A DNA stretch of 64,000 nt from JABSQH01 sp965230015. Lineage in GTDB: Bacteria > Actinomycetota > Acidimicrobiia > Acidimicrobiales > Ilumatobacteraceae. Both the position numbers and the translations under genes were made by a program. This document shows positions 1 through 8,261 of this stretch, in pieces (within the stretch, counting starts at the first letter, position 1; each line of letters begins with the position of its first letter). The notes beneath the pieces are model-generated. The model made no database searches. It was not told where the DNA came from and saw only the letters and a list, made by a program, of their open reading frames with translations. The stretch lies in NCBI GenBank assembly GCA_965230015.1, contig CBDDKF010000009.1, forward strand, positions 75,277-139,276. The letters are read 5' to 3'.

Positions 1-1
1 G

Positions 2-40
2 GAGCAAGCCGACACCCTCGACGCCCTGCGCTCGCTGTAA
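2..40 (+). CDS. 3' end of an unidentified gene (partial)
   Basis: Only the last 12 codons are in the window. They read EQADTLDALRSL and end in TAA at 38-40. The helical, leucine-spaced tail gives no family. The stop codon lies inside the left arm of the palindrome at 36-66, and the next gene converges on it from the other strand. The frame is open to the window edge, but with so few codons the call rests mainly on the position of the stop and the convergent layout. Confidence 0.45.
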   Translation, partial: EQADTLDALRSL

Positions 41-66
41 CAACCGTCTCTGAGACGATCGTTACA
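36..66. repeat. 31-nt palindrome, bidirectional-terminator or REP-like
   Basis: Two 15-nt arms (36-50 and 52-66) flank a single T and match except at two or three positions. Each arm carries the TAA stop of one of the two convergent genes. The right arm, 16 nt from 51 to 66, is identical to 6877-6892, the right flank of the IS element. The left arm is nearly identical to 5912-5926, the left flank of that IS. It is either a small repeated palindrome that the IS targets or a minimal derivative of the IS ends. Confidence 0.7.
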
Positions 67-568
67 GGTCGTCGGGGCGGCCGTAGCGTGCGAGGTTGGC
101 GTTGCCCCAGCGGGGGTTGTCGGTGACCTCGGTGCCGAACCAGGACGGCGGTTCGAACGCGTTGGCGGCCGCGGTGTCGGGGAACTCGAGCTCGGTCATC
201 ACCAGCCCGGCGAAACGCCCCGCATACACATCGACCTCGACGTCGACGGTGATGCCGTCGCCGGTATCGAGGGGGACCGTGTAGCGGAGTTTTTCGATCA
301 CACGATCGCCGGCCAACGGCCACAAGGCGTTGGCCTGGGCGTCGTCGACGGGCTGCTCGACCTCGGTGCGGGTCAGGCCCGCACCTCCCTTCACGGTGAG
401 CACATGGTGGTCGTCGGTCGTCCGCACCCGCACCTCCACGTGGCCAGTCCCGTGATCCTCCACCGCCACGTATCCCTGGCGCAGCGATGTGCAGCGGATG
501 GCGCGTGCGAGGTATGGCTCGATGTCGGTGCGCGCATCGACGACGAAGGCGCGCTCGATCTCGTTCAC
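62..568 (-). CDS. CYTH domain protein (triphosphate tunnel metalloenzyme family)
   Basis: The 168-residue product starts VNEIERAFVV, giving the acidic N-terminal strand typical of CYTH proteins (E-x-E/E-R type). It continues with alternating charged strands such as VEVRVRTTDDHHVLTVKGG, VIEKLRYTVPL and ITVDVEVDVYAG, as expected for the eight-stranded tunnel that binds triphosphate or polyphosphate with metal ions. I chose the GTG at 566-568 because it overlaps the stop of the CHAD gene by four bases (GTGA), which signals translational coupling. CYTH and CHAD domains are commonly fused or paired and linked to polyphosphate metabolism. The actual substrate (tripolyphosphate, thiamine triphosphate or other) cannot be read from the sequence. 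Confidence 0.8.
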   Translation of the reverse strand: MNEIERAFVVDARTDIEPYLARAIRCTSLRQGYVAVEDHGTGHVEVRVRTTDDHHVLTVKGGAGLTRTEVEQPVDDAQANALWPLAGDRVIEKLRYTVPLDTGDGITVDVEVDVYAGRFAGLVMTELEFPDTAAANAFEPPSWFGTEVTDNPRWGNANLARYGRPDDL

Positions 569-1464
569 TCGGAGTCCTGCCACAGATCCCAATAGGCGTG
601 CAGCCGCTCGTCGAAGCGACGGGGCGCCTCCACGTAGAGCACTGCGCCTTGGCGGATGGCCCGCGCTTCGAGCGTCGCCCGCCGGTCGGCGATCAGGCAT
701 CGGGCGTGGCGCACCATGTCGTCGCCGCCGAAGTCGATCGGGGCTGCGCCGAGCACGTCGTCGAGCACCGCGAGGTCGTGAGCCGATCCGAGGTCGTCGG
801 CCAGATCCGACAACGCCGCTCCCAGCGGTCCGAGCACGGTGGGTGCCGCGCCGTGGAGCAGCCGCACGTGGTACCAGTAGCCCTTCGCCCGCTTGCGCCA
901 CTCGTGCAGGCGCGTGGCCGTCGGGTCGCTGTGCACCCGAGCCAGTTCCTTGCGGCCGGCGCGGTAGTTGCTCACGATGCCCGGCCCGATCGCTACCCAA
1001 CCGTCTTCACTGAGTCGCCAGTCGTCGATGCCGCCGTGCACCTTGGTGAGCAGCGCGCTGGCGCGCATCACGTGGTCGGTCATCGCCGCGAACTCTGCCG
1101 CTGCGGCGTCGGCTCGACGTTGGAGACCTGCGGTGACGGGGGCCACGAGTGCGCTGTCGGCTCGCCCGTCGATGGTGGCCACGAACGCGTCGGTGAGGGC
1201 CTGTGCGTCGCGCGCTCCCGAGAGCTCGCGTGCGGCCTCACGCACGCGCGCGTTGGCCCGGGTGTAGCGGCGACCGAGCGATGGCTCGACCATCTGCAGC
1301 AGGGCGCGCACCTTCTTGCAGCGCTTGCGGCAGTCGTGGATGGCCTGCGCTGGGGTGCGTTCGGTGGTGCCGCCGAGGTCGACCAGGGCCTCGTCGATCT
1401 CCTCGGTGGCGATACGCCGAACGGCCATCGTCGCCGTCTCCGAGCGTTCGAGTTCGTAGGCCAT
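565..1464 (-). CDS. CHAD domain protein
   Basis: This 299-residue helical protein carries the repeated CHAD signature of histidine with spaced basic residues: HDCRKRCKKVRALL near residue 42 and HEWRKRAKGYWYHVRLL in the second half. CHAD helical bundles bind polyphosphate through these conserved His/Arg/Lys positions and typically accompany CYTH enzymes. The CYTH gene follows with a 4-nt overlap, so the two form a cotranscribed pair. The ATG at 1462-1464 was preferred over the GTG one codon upstream. No transmembrane segment or signal peptide is visible, so both partners should be cytoplasmic. Confidence 0.85.
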   Translation of the reverse strand: MAYELERSETATMAVRRIATEEIDEALVDLGGTTERTPAQAIHDCRKRCKKVRALLQMVEPSLGRRYTRANARVREAARELSGARDAQALTDAFVATIDGRADSALVAPVTAGLQRRADAAAAEFAAMTDHVMRASALLTKVHGGIDDWRLSEDGWVAIGPGIVSNYRAGRKELARVHSDPTATRLHEWRKRAKGYWYHVRLLHGAAPTVLGPLGAALSDLADDLGSAHDLAVLDDVLGAAPIDFGGDDMVRHARCLIADRRATLEARAIRQGAVLYVEAPRRFDERLHAYWDLWQDSE

Positions 1465-1602
1465 CACCCTTCAGTGTGCCGGGGCGGATCTGTGCGCGGT
1501 AGAGGCGTCCGGCAGGAAACGAGACGCGCCCGCCAACGCCGGGCGATGGGCCAGGGACCGCGCGCCGCGGTCGGGCGAGTTACTGCGGCTACCTTCGACG
1601 AG

Positions 1603-1788
1603 ATGGCCGATCGACAGCGACGTTCTCGGCGATCCGCCGTCGGCGGGATGATTGCAGTGGCCCTGACCGCGGTCGCTGTTGCCGCGTGCGACGACGGCGA
1701 CGAGAGCACCCCCGACGAGCTGCTCCGTATCGAGGGTCCGGCGCAGGTCGACCCGAGCTTCGAAGGTCTCGACGGACGTGACCCATAA
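1603..1788 (+). CDS. Small predicted lipoprotein
   Basis: This 61-residue frame begins with a basic N-region (MADRQRRSRRSAV), then a hydrophobic stretch, then the lipobox VAAC at about residue 26-29. A short acidic tail follows (DDGDESTPDELL). The layout is textbook for a lipid-anchored secreted peptide. There is no strong ribosome-binding site, and I recognise no family. It lies between the divergent CHAD gene and the thymidine kinase. It could be a fortuitous frame, but a basic start, hydrophobic core, lipobox and immediate acidic tail in that order are unlikely by chance. Confidence 0.5.
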   Translation: MADRQRRSRRSAVGGMIAVALTAVAVAACDDGDESTPDELLRIEGPAQVDPSFEGLDGRDP

Positions 1789-1830
1789 GCCAGGTCGCCC
1801 GTCGACGCGCGGGTAGGGTCGCGCGCCGCG

Positions 1831-2433
1831 ATGGCGACGCTGCGCTTCAACTTCGGCACGATGGGCTCGGGGAAGAGCACGCTCGCGCTGCAGATTCACC
1901 ACAACCTTTCGAGCCGTCAGCTGTACGGCTTGTTGCTGACCACGCTCGACCGAGAGGGGCGCCAGGTCACGAGCCGGCTGGGTGTAGCGGCTCCTGCGGT
2001 GGAGGTGTCGTCCGACCTCGATCTGTACCGGCTGGCTGCCGAACACTGGCCCATCCACTACTTGGTGTGCGACGAGGTGCAGTTCTACACACCCGCACAG
2101 TGTGATCAGCTGGCGCGTGTGGTCGACGGCCTCGACGTCGATGTGTACGCCTTCGGGTTGCTCACCGACTTTCGCGGCAAGTTGTTCGAGGGCACGCAAC
2201 GAATGTTGGAGATCGCCGACACCCATACGCCGCTGCAAGTCGAAGCGCGCTGCTGGTGTGGGGCCCCTGCCACACACAACGCCCGGGTGGTCAATGGCGA
2301 GGTGGTGTACGAAGGGGAGACGGTCGTCGTCGGCGACACGAGTGCCACTGCGACGCAGCCCCTCTTCGGCGACGACGTTCGCTACGAGTTGCTCTGCCGC
2401 AAGCACTTCCTCGCCGGCGACCTCGGCGACTAA
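1831..2433 (+). CDS. tdk: Thymidine kinase (type II, Tdk)
   Basis: This 200-residue enzyme phosphorylates thymidine to dTMP with ATP in the salvage pathway. The P-loop GTMGSGKST is at residues 9-17, the Walker B-like DEVQFY near 80, and the substrate lasso region YAFGLLTDFRGKLFEGTQRM after 110. A cysteine pair (CWCG) and a second set near the C terminus (LLCRKH) form the structural zinc site of type II kinases. Length is normal for the family. The stop overlaps the stop of the convergent membrane-protein gene. Confidence 0.93.
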   Translation: MATLRFNFGTMGSGKSTLALQIHHNLSSRQLYGLLLTTLDREGRQVTSRLGVAAPAVEVSSDLDLYRLAAEHWPIHYLVCDEVQFYTPAQCDQLARVVDGLDVDVYAFGLLTDFRGKLFEGTQRMLEIADTHTPLQVEARCWCGAPATHNARVVNGEVVYEGETVVVGDTSATATQPLFGDDVRYELLCRKHFLAGDLGD

Positions 2434-2906
2434 CGCAGTTCGCGCAGCGCGTCCGAGGCGCGACAGCCTTTGGCGATGCCGTAGGCCATCAGCATCCCGC
2501 CGATGCGCAAGAACACCGCCCCTGCGTCGCCGGCGCCGTTGTCGTCGAACAGCAAGGTGACGATCGACACTGCGCCGATCACGATGAGGATCGTGGCGAT
2601 ACCTGCCGTGATCCGCAGCAGCGGGGCGATGGCTGGTGGCGGGTCGGACTGCGCAAGGTACGCCGCCACCACCCCGACCAGGGCCGGGGGCACGAGAACG
2701 ATCATGTTGGGCGGCAGTACGAGAAAGCTCAGTACCTCGATCCGCTGTTCCCACACCCCGGCGAAGCGCGAGGCGTCGACGGCACGCACCCGTTCGATCT
2801 GGAACAGCATGAGGCCGAAGACGCCGCCGAGCAGCAGCCAGCCGACGACGGTGAGTTGATTGATGAGGGCGCGCCGTCGTTCGGCGGGTACTGGAGCGTC
2901 GCTCAC
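2430..2906 (-). CDS. Four-helix membrane protein of unknown function
   Basis: The 158-residue product has hydrophobic segments at about residues 13-36 (LTVVGWLLLGGVFGLMLF), 52-78 (FLVLPPNMIVLVPPALVG), 90-113 (ITAGIATILIVIGAVSIV) and near 125-145. It would be an integral membrane protein with short loops. The GTG at 2904-2906 was chosen because it avoids overlap with the divergent deacetylase gene; the reading frame stays open further upstream, so the start is uncertain. I do not recognise a family. It converges on the thymidine kinase gene with overlapping stop codons. Confidence 0.65.
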   Translation of the reverse strand: MSDAPVPAERRRALINQLTVVGWLLLGGVFGLMLFQIERVRAVDASRFAGVWEQRIEVLSFLVLPPNMIVLVPPALVGVVAAYLAQSDPPPAIAPLLRITAGIATILIVIGAVSIVTLLFDDNGAGDAGAVFLRIGGMLMAYGIAKGCRASDALRELR

Positions 2907-2967
2907 CGTGGGCGCGAGTCGCTGCTCGTCGGGGCGCTCCTCATGGGCGCAACTGTAGATTGGCCGG

Positions 2968-3684
2968 GTGCTCGCCTTCGAAGACATCGAACGCTGCCTC
3001 GTGGTCACCGCGCACCCCGACGATGTCGACTTCGGTGCCGCGGGCACCGTGGCCAAGCTCACCGACGCCGGCGTGATCGTCACCTACTGCCTGGTGACCG
3101 ACGGGCAGGCCGGCGGCTTCGATCACTCGATTCCGCGCGACGAGATGGCGTCGATCCGCCGCGAAGAGCAGACCAAGGCCGCCGCCGAGGTCGGGGTCAC
3201 GGATCTACGGTTCCTCGGCTACATGGACGGCACCGTCGAGGTGTCGATGGCGTTGCGCCACGACATCAGCGCAGTGATCCGCGAGGTCCGTCCGCAGGTG
3301 GTGATCACCCAGTCGCCGCTGCGCAATCTGGCGTCGACCTACGGGTCGCATCCCGATCACACGGCGACGGGCGAGGCCACGATGTGCGCGGTCTATCCCG
3401 ATGCCCGTAATCCGTTTGCCTTCCCTGGGCAGCACTGCGCCGAACTCGAAGACTGGAAGGTCAGCGAGGTGTGGCTCACGCTGGGCCCCGACTCCGACGC
3501 GGCGGTCGACATCACCGATCAGCTCGACCGCAAGATCCGCGCGCTGATGTGTCACGTGTCGCAACACCCTGATCCGTCGGGCATGGAGTCGCGGGTGCGT
3601 GAGTGGTACCAGGGGATCGCCGAGCAGCACGGGCTGCCCGCCGGACGTTCCGCCGAAGCGTTCCGCGTGCTCGACACGCGGTGA
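2968..3684 (+). CDS. PIG-L/LmbE-family zinc deacetylase
   Basis: The 238-residue protein has the family zinc site: AHPDD near residue 15 (His and two Asp) and SHPDH near residue 129. The strand-helix pattern between them is typical of LmbE/MshB-like N-acetyl-sugar deacetylases. Such enzymes remove N-acetyl groups from GlcNAc-type glycosides, for example in mycothiol synthesis, but the sequence does not show which substrate this copy uses. Translation starts at GTG. It stands alone between divergent and convergent neighbours. Confidence 0.88.
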   Translation: MLAFEDIERCLVVTAHPDDVDFGAAGTVAKLTDAGVIVTYCLVTDGQAGGFDHSIPRDEMASIRREEQTKAAAEVGVTDLRFLGYMDGTVEVSMALRHDISAVIREVRPQVVITQSPLRNLASTYGSHPDHTATGEATMCAVYPDARNPFAFPGQHCAELEDWKVSEVWLTLGPDSDAAVDITDQLDRKIRALMCHVSQHPDPSGMESRVREWYQGIAEQHGLPAGRSAEAFRVLDTR

Positions 3685-3729
3685 GGTCGTCCTCGCCGGT
3701 GCGTCGCTGACGAGCGGCTGCTGTGTCGG

Positions 3730-4629
3730 CTACAGCACCTCGGGGAATGCCAGGTGCGCGGCGCCGAGCATCGGGCCGGTGGCGCCGAGGGCCTCGACGT
3801 GGCAGGGGATGGGGAGTTCGGCTTCGATGTCGGCGCCGAATAGGTCGTAGGCCGCTGCCAGTCCGCCGCCGATCACGATTGCGTCGAGCGCGAGCTCGTC
3901 CACGACGGGGCGGAGGAATCGACCGACCGCGGTGCCGTGTTCGCGGGCGACTGCCGCGAGTTCGGCCGACAGCGGGCGCGGTGCAAGGTGATCGGCAAGC
4001 AGCTCACGCTCGATTTCGTAGCGCGCCGCGAGCCCGCGCGCGGAAAGGACATCGTCGGCGCGTCCCTCGGGCGTCGACCGGCGGGCGAGCTTCTCCACCT
4101 CGAGGTCGCCGACCCACTGGATCACTTCGCCCGCCGCGGTGAGGCATGCTCCAACCCCGGTTCCGAGCGTGACGGTCAGTACGCGGTCGAAACCACGACC
4201 GGCGCCGAACAGGGCCTCACCGACTCCGGCCGCCTCGTTGTCGTGAACGAAACGGATCGGCAGGTCGTCGAGTGCTGGGATCGCAGCGCGCAGTGCGGCG
4301 CGTAGGTCGAGCCCGTAGATCGACTCGTACTTGAACAGCCCGTGGATCAGCGCAGTGCCGGCGTCGATGTCGAACGGTCCCGGGAAGCCGATCGCCAGTC
4401 CGATCGGCGCCGGCCCAACGATGTCGAGCGCGGCCTCGACCGAGGCGGTCAGTTGGCCGATGATCGTGGCGCGGTCGCCGTCGGCGTGCGCCGGACGGGC
4501 ATCGCAGAGCACGACCTGGGCATCGTTCGGCCCGGTCACCGCCACCGCACCGGCCTTGATCGATGTGCCGCCGACATCGAGGGTGGCGATGCTCGCGGTG
4601 GTCCCGGTGCTGGTGCCGGTGAGAGTCAC
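3730..4629 (-). CDS. ROK-family sugar kinase / glucokinase-like
   Basis: The 299-residue protein has the ASKHA phosphate-1 loop LDVGGTSIKAG at residues 14-24, an adenosine/phosphate region GLAIGFPGPFD, the catalytic Asp in VHDNEAAGVGE, and a phosphate-2 loop LTVTLGTGVGACL. It resembles polyphosphate/ATP glucokinases of Actinobacteria. The cysteine zinc motif (CxCGxxGC) of many ROK proteins is absent; the region reads AAGEVIQWVGDLEVEKLA instead. The GTG at 4627-4629 was chosen because the conserved N-terminal strand follows within about 14 residues. It is divergent from the thiolase gene. Confidence 0.82.
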   Translation of the reverse strand: MTLTGTSTGTTASIATLDVGGTSIKAGAVAVTGPNDAQVVLCDARPAHADGDRATIIGQLTASVEAALDIVGPAPIGLAIGFPGPFDIDAGTALIHGLFKYESIYGLDLRAALRAAIPALDDLPIRFVHDNEAAGVGEALFGAGRGFDRVLTVTLGTGVGACLTAAGEVIQWVGDLEVEKLARRSTPEGRADDVLSARGLAARYEIERELLADHLAPRPLSAELAAVAREHGTAVGRFLRPVVDELALDAIVIGGGLAAAYDLFGADIEAELPIPCHVEALGATGPMLGAAHLAFPEVL

Positions 4630-4701
4630 GGCGTCGACCGTACCCGCCGGTCGAGTCACCGGGTTGCAGCGCAGTGGGTCGTGATCGGTACCCTCGCCGG
4701 T

Positions 4702-5905
4702 ATGACCGAAGCAGTGATCGTTGCGACCGCGCGCAGCCCCATCGGACGGGCCAACAAGGGCTCGCTCGTCGACCTCCGACCCGACGACATGTCGGCCCAG
4801 ATCGTCAAGGCGCTGATGGACAAGGTGCCCGAGGTGTCCGCCGACGACGTCGAGGACCTGATCATGGGCTGTGGCCAGCCAGCGGGCGAGGCCGGCTTCA
4901 ACATCGGACGGATGGCCGCTGGGCTCGCAGGGCTTGACGACGTTCCCGGCGTGACCGTGAACCGTTACTGTTCGTCGAGTCTGCAGACGATCCGCATGGC
5001 GGCCCACGCAATCAAGGCTGGCGAGGGCGACTGCTTCATCGCGGCTGGTGTCGAGGCCGTCAGCCGCTACGGCAACGGCGCCGGCGACACCGCACCCAAC
5101 CCGATCTTCAAGGGCCCGGGCGAGCGCACTGCGTTGCGCGCCGCCGGTGGCCAGCCCGAGTGGACTGCTCCCGACGGTCTGCCCGACTTCTACATTGCGA
5201 TGGGCCAGACCGCCGAGAATGTGCGTGAGATCGAAACACGTCAGCCGCGAAGAGATGGACGAGTTCGGCGCGCGCAGTCAGCAACGCGCCGTGGCGGCCG
5301 TCGAGCGTGGCCACTTCGAGAACGAGATCACGCCGCTGACCCTGCCGGACGGCACCGTCGTGTCGACCGACGACGGCCCGCGCGCGGGCACCACGGTGGA
5401 GAAGCTCGCCGAGCTGAAGCCGGTGTTCCGCCCCGACGGCGAGATCACCGCGGGCAATGCCTGCCCCCTCAACGACGGCGCGGCGGCAGTGATGGTGATG
5501 AGCGACACCAAGGCCGCCCAACTGGGCCTGACCCCGCTGGCGCGCATCATCGCCTCGGGTGTGACCGGCCTGAACCCCGAGATCATGGGCCTCGGCCCGA
5601 TCGGCGCCAGCCAGCAGGCGATGGAGCGGGCCGGCATGAGCGCCGACGACATCGACCTCGTCGAGATCAACGAGGCGTTCGCCGCCCAGGTGATCCCGTC
5701 GTACAAGACGCTCGGCTTCGAGCTCGACAAGGTCAACGTAAATGGTGGCGCCATCGCCCTCGGTCACCCGTTCGGCATGACCGGTGCCCGCATCATGACC
5801 AGCCTGATCAACAACCTGCAGTCCGAAGACAAGAGTGTTGGCCTCGAAACGATGTGCGTCGGTGGTGGTCAGGGCATGGCCATGATCATCGAGCGCCTCA
5901 GCTGA
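4702..5905 (+). pseudogene. Thiolase (acetyl-CoA acetyltransferase) split by a frameshift
   Basis: The gene reads as a normal thiolase of about 400 residues only if the frame changes near 5230-5235. The first frame runs from ATG 4702 through the nucleophile region VNRYCSSSLQT to GQTAENVREI. One extra base later, the second frame continues KHVSREEMDEFGARSQQRA and ends at 5905. Both remaining catalytic regions are intact in the second frame (NGGAIALGHPFGMTGAR with its His, and CVGGGQGMA with its Cys). All catalytic residues survive, so this is either a very recent single-base insertion or a sequencing error. A working enzyme would make or cleave 3-ketoacyl-CoA. The IS element lies seven bases after its stop. 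Confidence 0.85.
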
Positions 5906-5911
5906 GCGACC

Positions 5912-6892
5912 TGTAACGCTCGTCTCTGGGGGCCGCGCGGTTAGGTGACCATCCACCGGTTGAGGGTTGGCCCGTGGTGTTCTCGCGGGTGTCACCCAAA
6001 CACACCCAACCGGGGAGGTCACCGCCCATGATGTACGCCCTTCAAGCACGTGTCCATGACCCAGTGTTCAGTTTCATCGAGGAGCTGATTCCTGCGCCAC
6101 GGCCACACCCGCTGGGATGCCACCGACCTCGCACACCAAACCGTGTGGTGCTTCGTGGGCTGCTGATGCGACTGATCACCGGAGCGTCGTGGGAGACCAT
6201 CGAGGTCGCCATGAACGGTGAGGTGTCCGACACGACGTTGCGCGCTCGTCGCGACGAGTGGATCGAAGCAGGGATCTTCTCCGCGCTGGTCGCGCATGCC
6301 ATGAACGCCTACCAGCAGGTCATTGGCTACGACATGAACCACGTGTTCGTCGACGGCTGTAACAACGACGCCATATCCAGCCAGGGAACCGGCTTCAACC
6401 CTAAACACCCAGGTAAACAGGGATGGAAGTTCGTCGTCGCAGTCGATGCTGCCGGTGTGCCGATGTCGTTCGCGATCGATGGAGCGAACCGTCAGGACTA
6501 CCCAATGATGTTCACCGTTCTCGACGAACTGCACATCCGTGACAAGACCCGCCTGGTCGGCACCCTGCACGCTGACCGCGGCTTCAACTACGCCTCAACA
6601 CCAGGCCTACTGAACGACCGCTACGGCATCGACGACTTCCGCGCCCCACCACGCAAGCAACCCGGCCAAGGACGCGTCAAACGGTGCCCATCGGGCCCAC
6701 GATGGATCGTCGAAGCCACCAACGCCTGGCTCCGCAACTACCGCCAACTCGCCTACAACACCGACCGGCACACACACCACCGCCACGCCGCGTTCTCACT
6801 CGCCATCGCGCTGTTCATCGTCCATCGAATCAGCAGCACCCATCACTCCAGCTGGCGCCCTATCCGCTGACCCCCCTGAGACGATCGTTACA
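5912..6892 (+). mobile_element. IS5-type insertion sequence with flanking palindrome halves
   Basis: The element carries one transposase gene. The outer 21 nt at each side (5912-5932 and 6872-6892) are inverted repeats with 19 of 21 matches. Two readings are possible. Either these are the terminal repeats, with ACC repeated outside as a 3-bp target duplication. Or the true ends are the inner G-rich repeats starting near 5928 and ending near 6875 (GGGGG, four variable bases, GCGG-TAGG), and the IS landed in the centre of a palindrome like that at 36-66. The second reading explains the intact palindrome at 36-66 and fits the usual G-rich IS5 ends. Confidence 0.85.
6028..6870 (+). CDS. IS5-family DDE transposase
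   Basis: The 280-residue transposase begins MMYALQARV at 6028, after GGGGAGG at a 9-nt spacing; upstream in-frame codons lack such a site. An N-terminal helix-turn-helix region (LRGLLMRLITGASWETIEVAM) is followed by the catalytic DDE triad: Asp in HVFVDGCNND, Asp in LHADRGFN and Glu in RWIVEATNAWLRNYRQL. All three residues are present and the frame is uninterrupted, so the element is probably active or was until recently. The C terminus ends at the right-hand repeat. Confidence 0.92.
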   Translation: MMYALQARVHDPVFSFIEELIPAPRPHPLGCHRPRTPNRVVLRGLLMRLITGASWETIEVAMNGEVSDTTLRARRDEWIEAGIFSALVAHAMNAYQQVIGYDMNHVFVDGCNNDAISSQGTGFNPKHPGKQGWKFVVAVDAAGVPMSFAIDGANRQDYPMMFTVLDELHIRDKTRLVGTLHADRGFNYASTPGLLNDRYGIDDFRAPPRKQPGQGRVKRCPSGPRWIVEATNAWLRNYRQLAYNTDRHTHHRHAAFSLAIALFIVHRISSTHHSSWRPIR

Positions 6893-6942
6893 ACCGGGGG
6901 TTACGAAGTGGTGCGGGCTGCTCGCTGGTCGAGCAGCCCGCT

Positions 6943-7407
6943 CTACAGCACTTCCCAGCGGTTGGGGCGGTCGGCGCGCACTTCGATGGCACCGATCTCG
7001 TGCGCGCAGCGCAACGCCCGCAGCACGTACTGCTCGCCGCCGCTCGACAGCTCGGCGATCACGTAGCCCTCGCTCGAGTCGCGCACGCCCGTACCGATCG
7101 AGTGCAGCGAAGCGATCTGCAGGCCAGCGGTTTCCGCCTCGGCGCGCCACAGGTTGACCAGCGCTTGGCGCAGCGACGGATCATCGAGCAGATCGTCGCC
7201 GGCGAGAGTGAGAGTGACGTTGCCGACGTGCACGGGCTCGAGCTTGTCGAGCGGGATCACGTTGCCGCCGAGTTCGTCGTCGAGGAGTACCTCGACCGGC
7301 CCGTCGTCGTTGGTGACGTTGCCGATCCAGCCATACCGCACCAGCGGCAACCCGTCGTCGCCGGTGGTGGCGTAGCGGATTCGGTCGCCGTGACTGAACA
7401 CCGTCAC
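6943..7407 (-). CDS. Hypothetical protein with KOW/SH3-like start
   Basis: The 154-residue product starts VTVFSHGDRIRYATTGDDG and continues with short strands typical of a small beta barrel, then LDKLEPVHVGNVTLTLAGD. The second half is mixed helix and strand (QALVNLWRAEAETAGLQIAS). The GTG start overlaps the serine hydrolase stop by four bases (GTGA), so it is the last gene of the DAHP synthase operon. No catalytic motif is apparent and I recognise no named family. It is a cytoplasmic acidic protein. Confidence 0.7.
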   Translation of the reverse strand: MTVFSHGDRIRYATTGDDGLPLVRYGWIGNVTNDDGPVEVLLDDELGGNVIPLDKLEPVHVGNVTLTLAGDDLLDDPSLRQALVNLWRAEAETAGLQIASLHSIGTGVRDSSEGYVIAELSSGGEQYVLRALRCAHEIGAIEVRADRPNRWEVL

Positions 7408-8243
7408 GTGCTGCGACCTCCGGCCGACCCGTATGTAGCGAGTGCGGCGTCGGACAGTTCGGGCCACCGTTGCAGCGCGGTGCTGCCCCACTCGTCGAAG
7501 GGGCGATCGGTGAGGGCGACCACGGCGACGTCGGCGGCGGGGTCGCGCCACATCATCGTGCCGGCCCCACCGAAGTGACCGTAGGTAGTGGGCGCGTTGG
7601 CCAACCCCGTCCAGTGCGGCTGCTTGTCCCCGCGGATTTCGAAGCCGAGCCCCCAGGGGCACCTCTCGAAGCGACCCACGCCCGGAACGATACCGCTCAA
7701 CCCGGGGTACTGCGTCCGAATCGCGTCGGCCGCCGTGTCGGGGGTGATCAACGACGGCGCACGCGTTTCGCGCAGAAACGCGACGAGGTCGTCGACCGAG
7801 GTGCGCAAGCCATGGGCGGGCGACCCGACGAGCTCGCTTTCGGTCATTCCCAGCGGCCACAGCACCGCGTCGTGGAGGTACTGCGCAAACGGCATCTCTG
7901 CAGCTGCAGCGACGGCGTCGGCGGCGAGCTCGATGCCGCCGTTGGAGTAGGTGCGCGTGCGCTCGATCGGAGCGATCGGTTCGTGCCCGTTGAACGGATA
8001 CCCGCCTGCATGAGCGAGGAGGTGGCGGAGGGTGCAACCGGGTTGGCCGATCGGCGTATCGAGCGTGATCACACCTTCTTCGACGGCGACGAGCATCGCC
8101 CATGCGCTGACCGGTTTGGCCAACGAGGCCACGCGGAACTGCTGGTTGGTCGGTCCGGTCCGTTCGACGACTCGATCGCCGTCGACGATGGCCGCGGCGA
8201 CGGTCGGCACCGGCCAGGTCGCGGTGAAATCGAGCACGCCCAT
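7404..8243 (-). CDS. Beta-lactamase-like serine hydrolase
   Basis: The 279-residue protein is a class C/esterase-type penicillin-binding-like enzyme. The nucleophile motif SxxK is ASLAKPVS near residue 40, the YxN motif is TYSNGG near 98, and the C-terminal HxG-type motif is HFGGAG near 227. No signal peptide is present, so it is likely a cytoplasmic esterase or peptidase rather than a secreted beta-lactamase. It lies 18 nt after the DAHP synthase gene and overlaps the following small gene by four bases, so all three are probably cotranscribed. Confidence 0.82.
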   Translation of the reverse strand: MGVLDFTATWPVPTVAAAIVDGDRVVERTGPTNQQFRVASLAKPVSAWAMLVAVEEGVITLDTPIGQPGCTLRHLLAHAGGYPFNGHEPIAPIERTRTYSNGGIELAADAVAAAAEMPFAQYLHDAVLWPLGMTESELVGSPAHGLRTSVDDLVAFLRETRAPSLITPDTAADAIRTQYPGLSGIVPGVGRFERCPWGLGFEIRGDKQPHWTGLANAPTTYGHFGGAGTMMWRDPAADVAVVALTDRPFDEWGSTALQRWPELSDAALATYGSAGGRST

Positions 8244-8261
8244 CGCCGCGAGTTGGTCGGC

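Noticed and set aside
487..1788. A long plus-strand frame through the CYTH/CHAD pair
   Set aside because: Only its last 61 codons, the lipoprotein, look like a protein; the rest mirrors the CHAD and CYTH genes.
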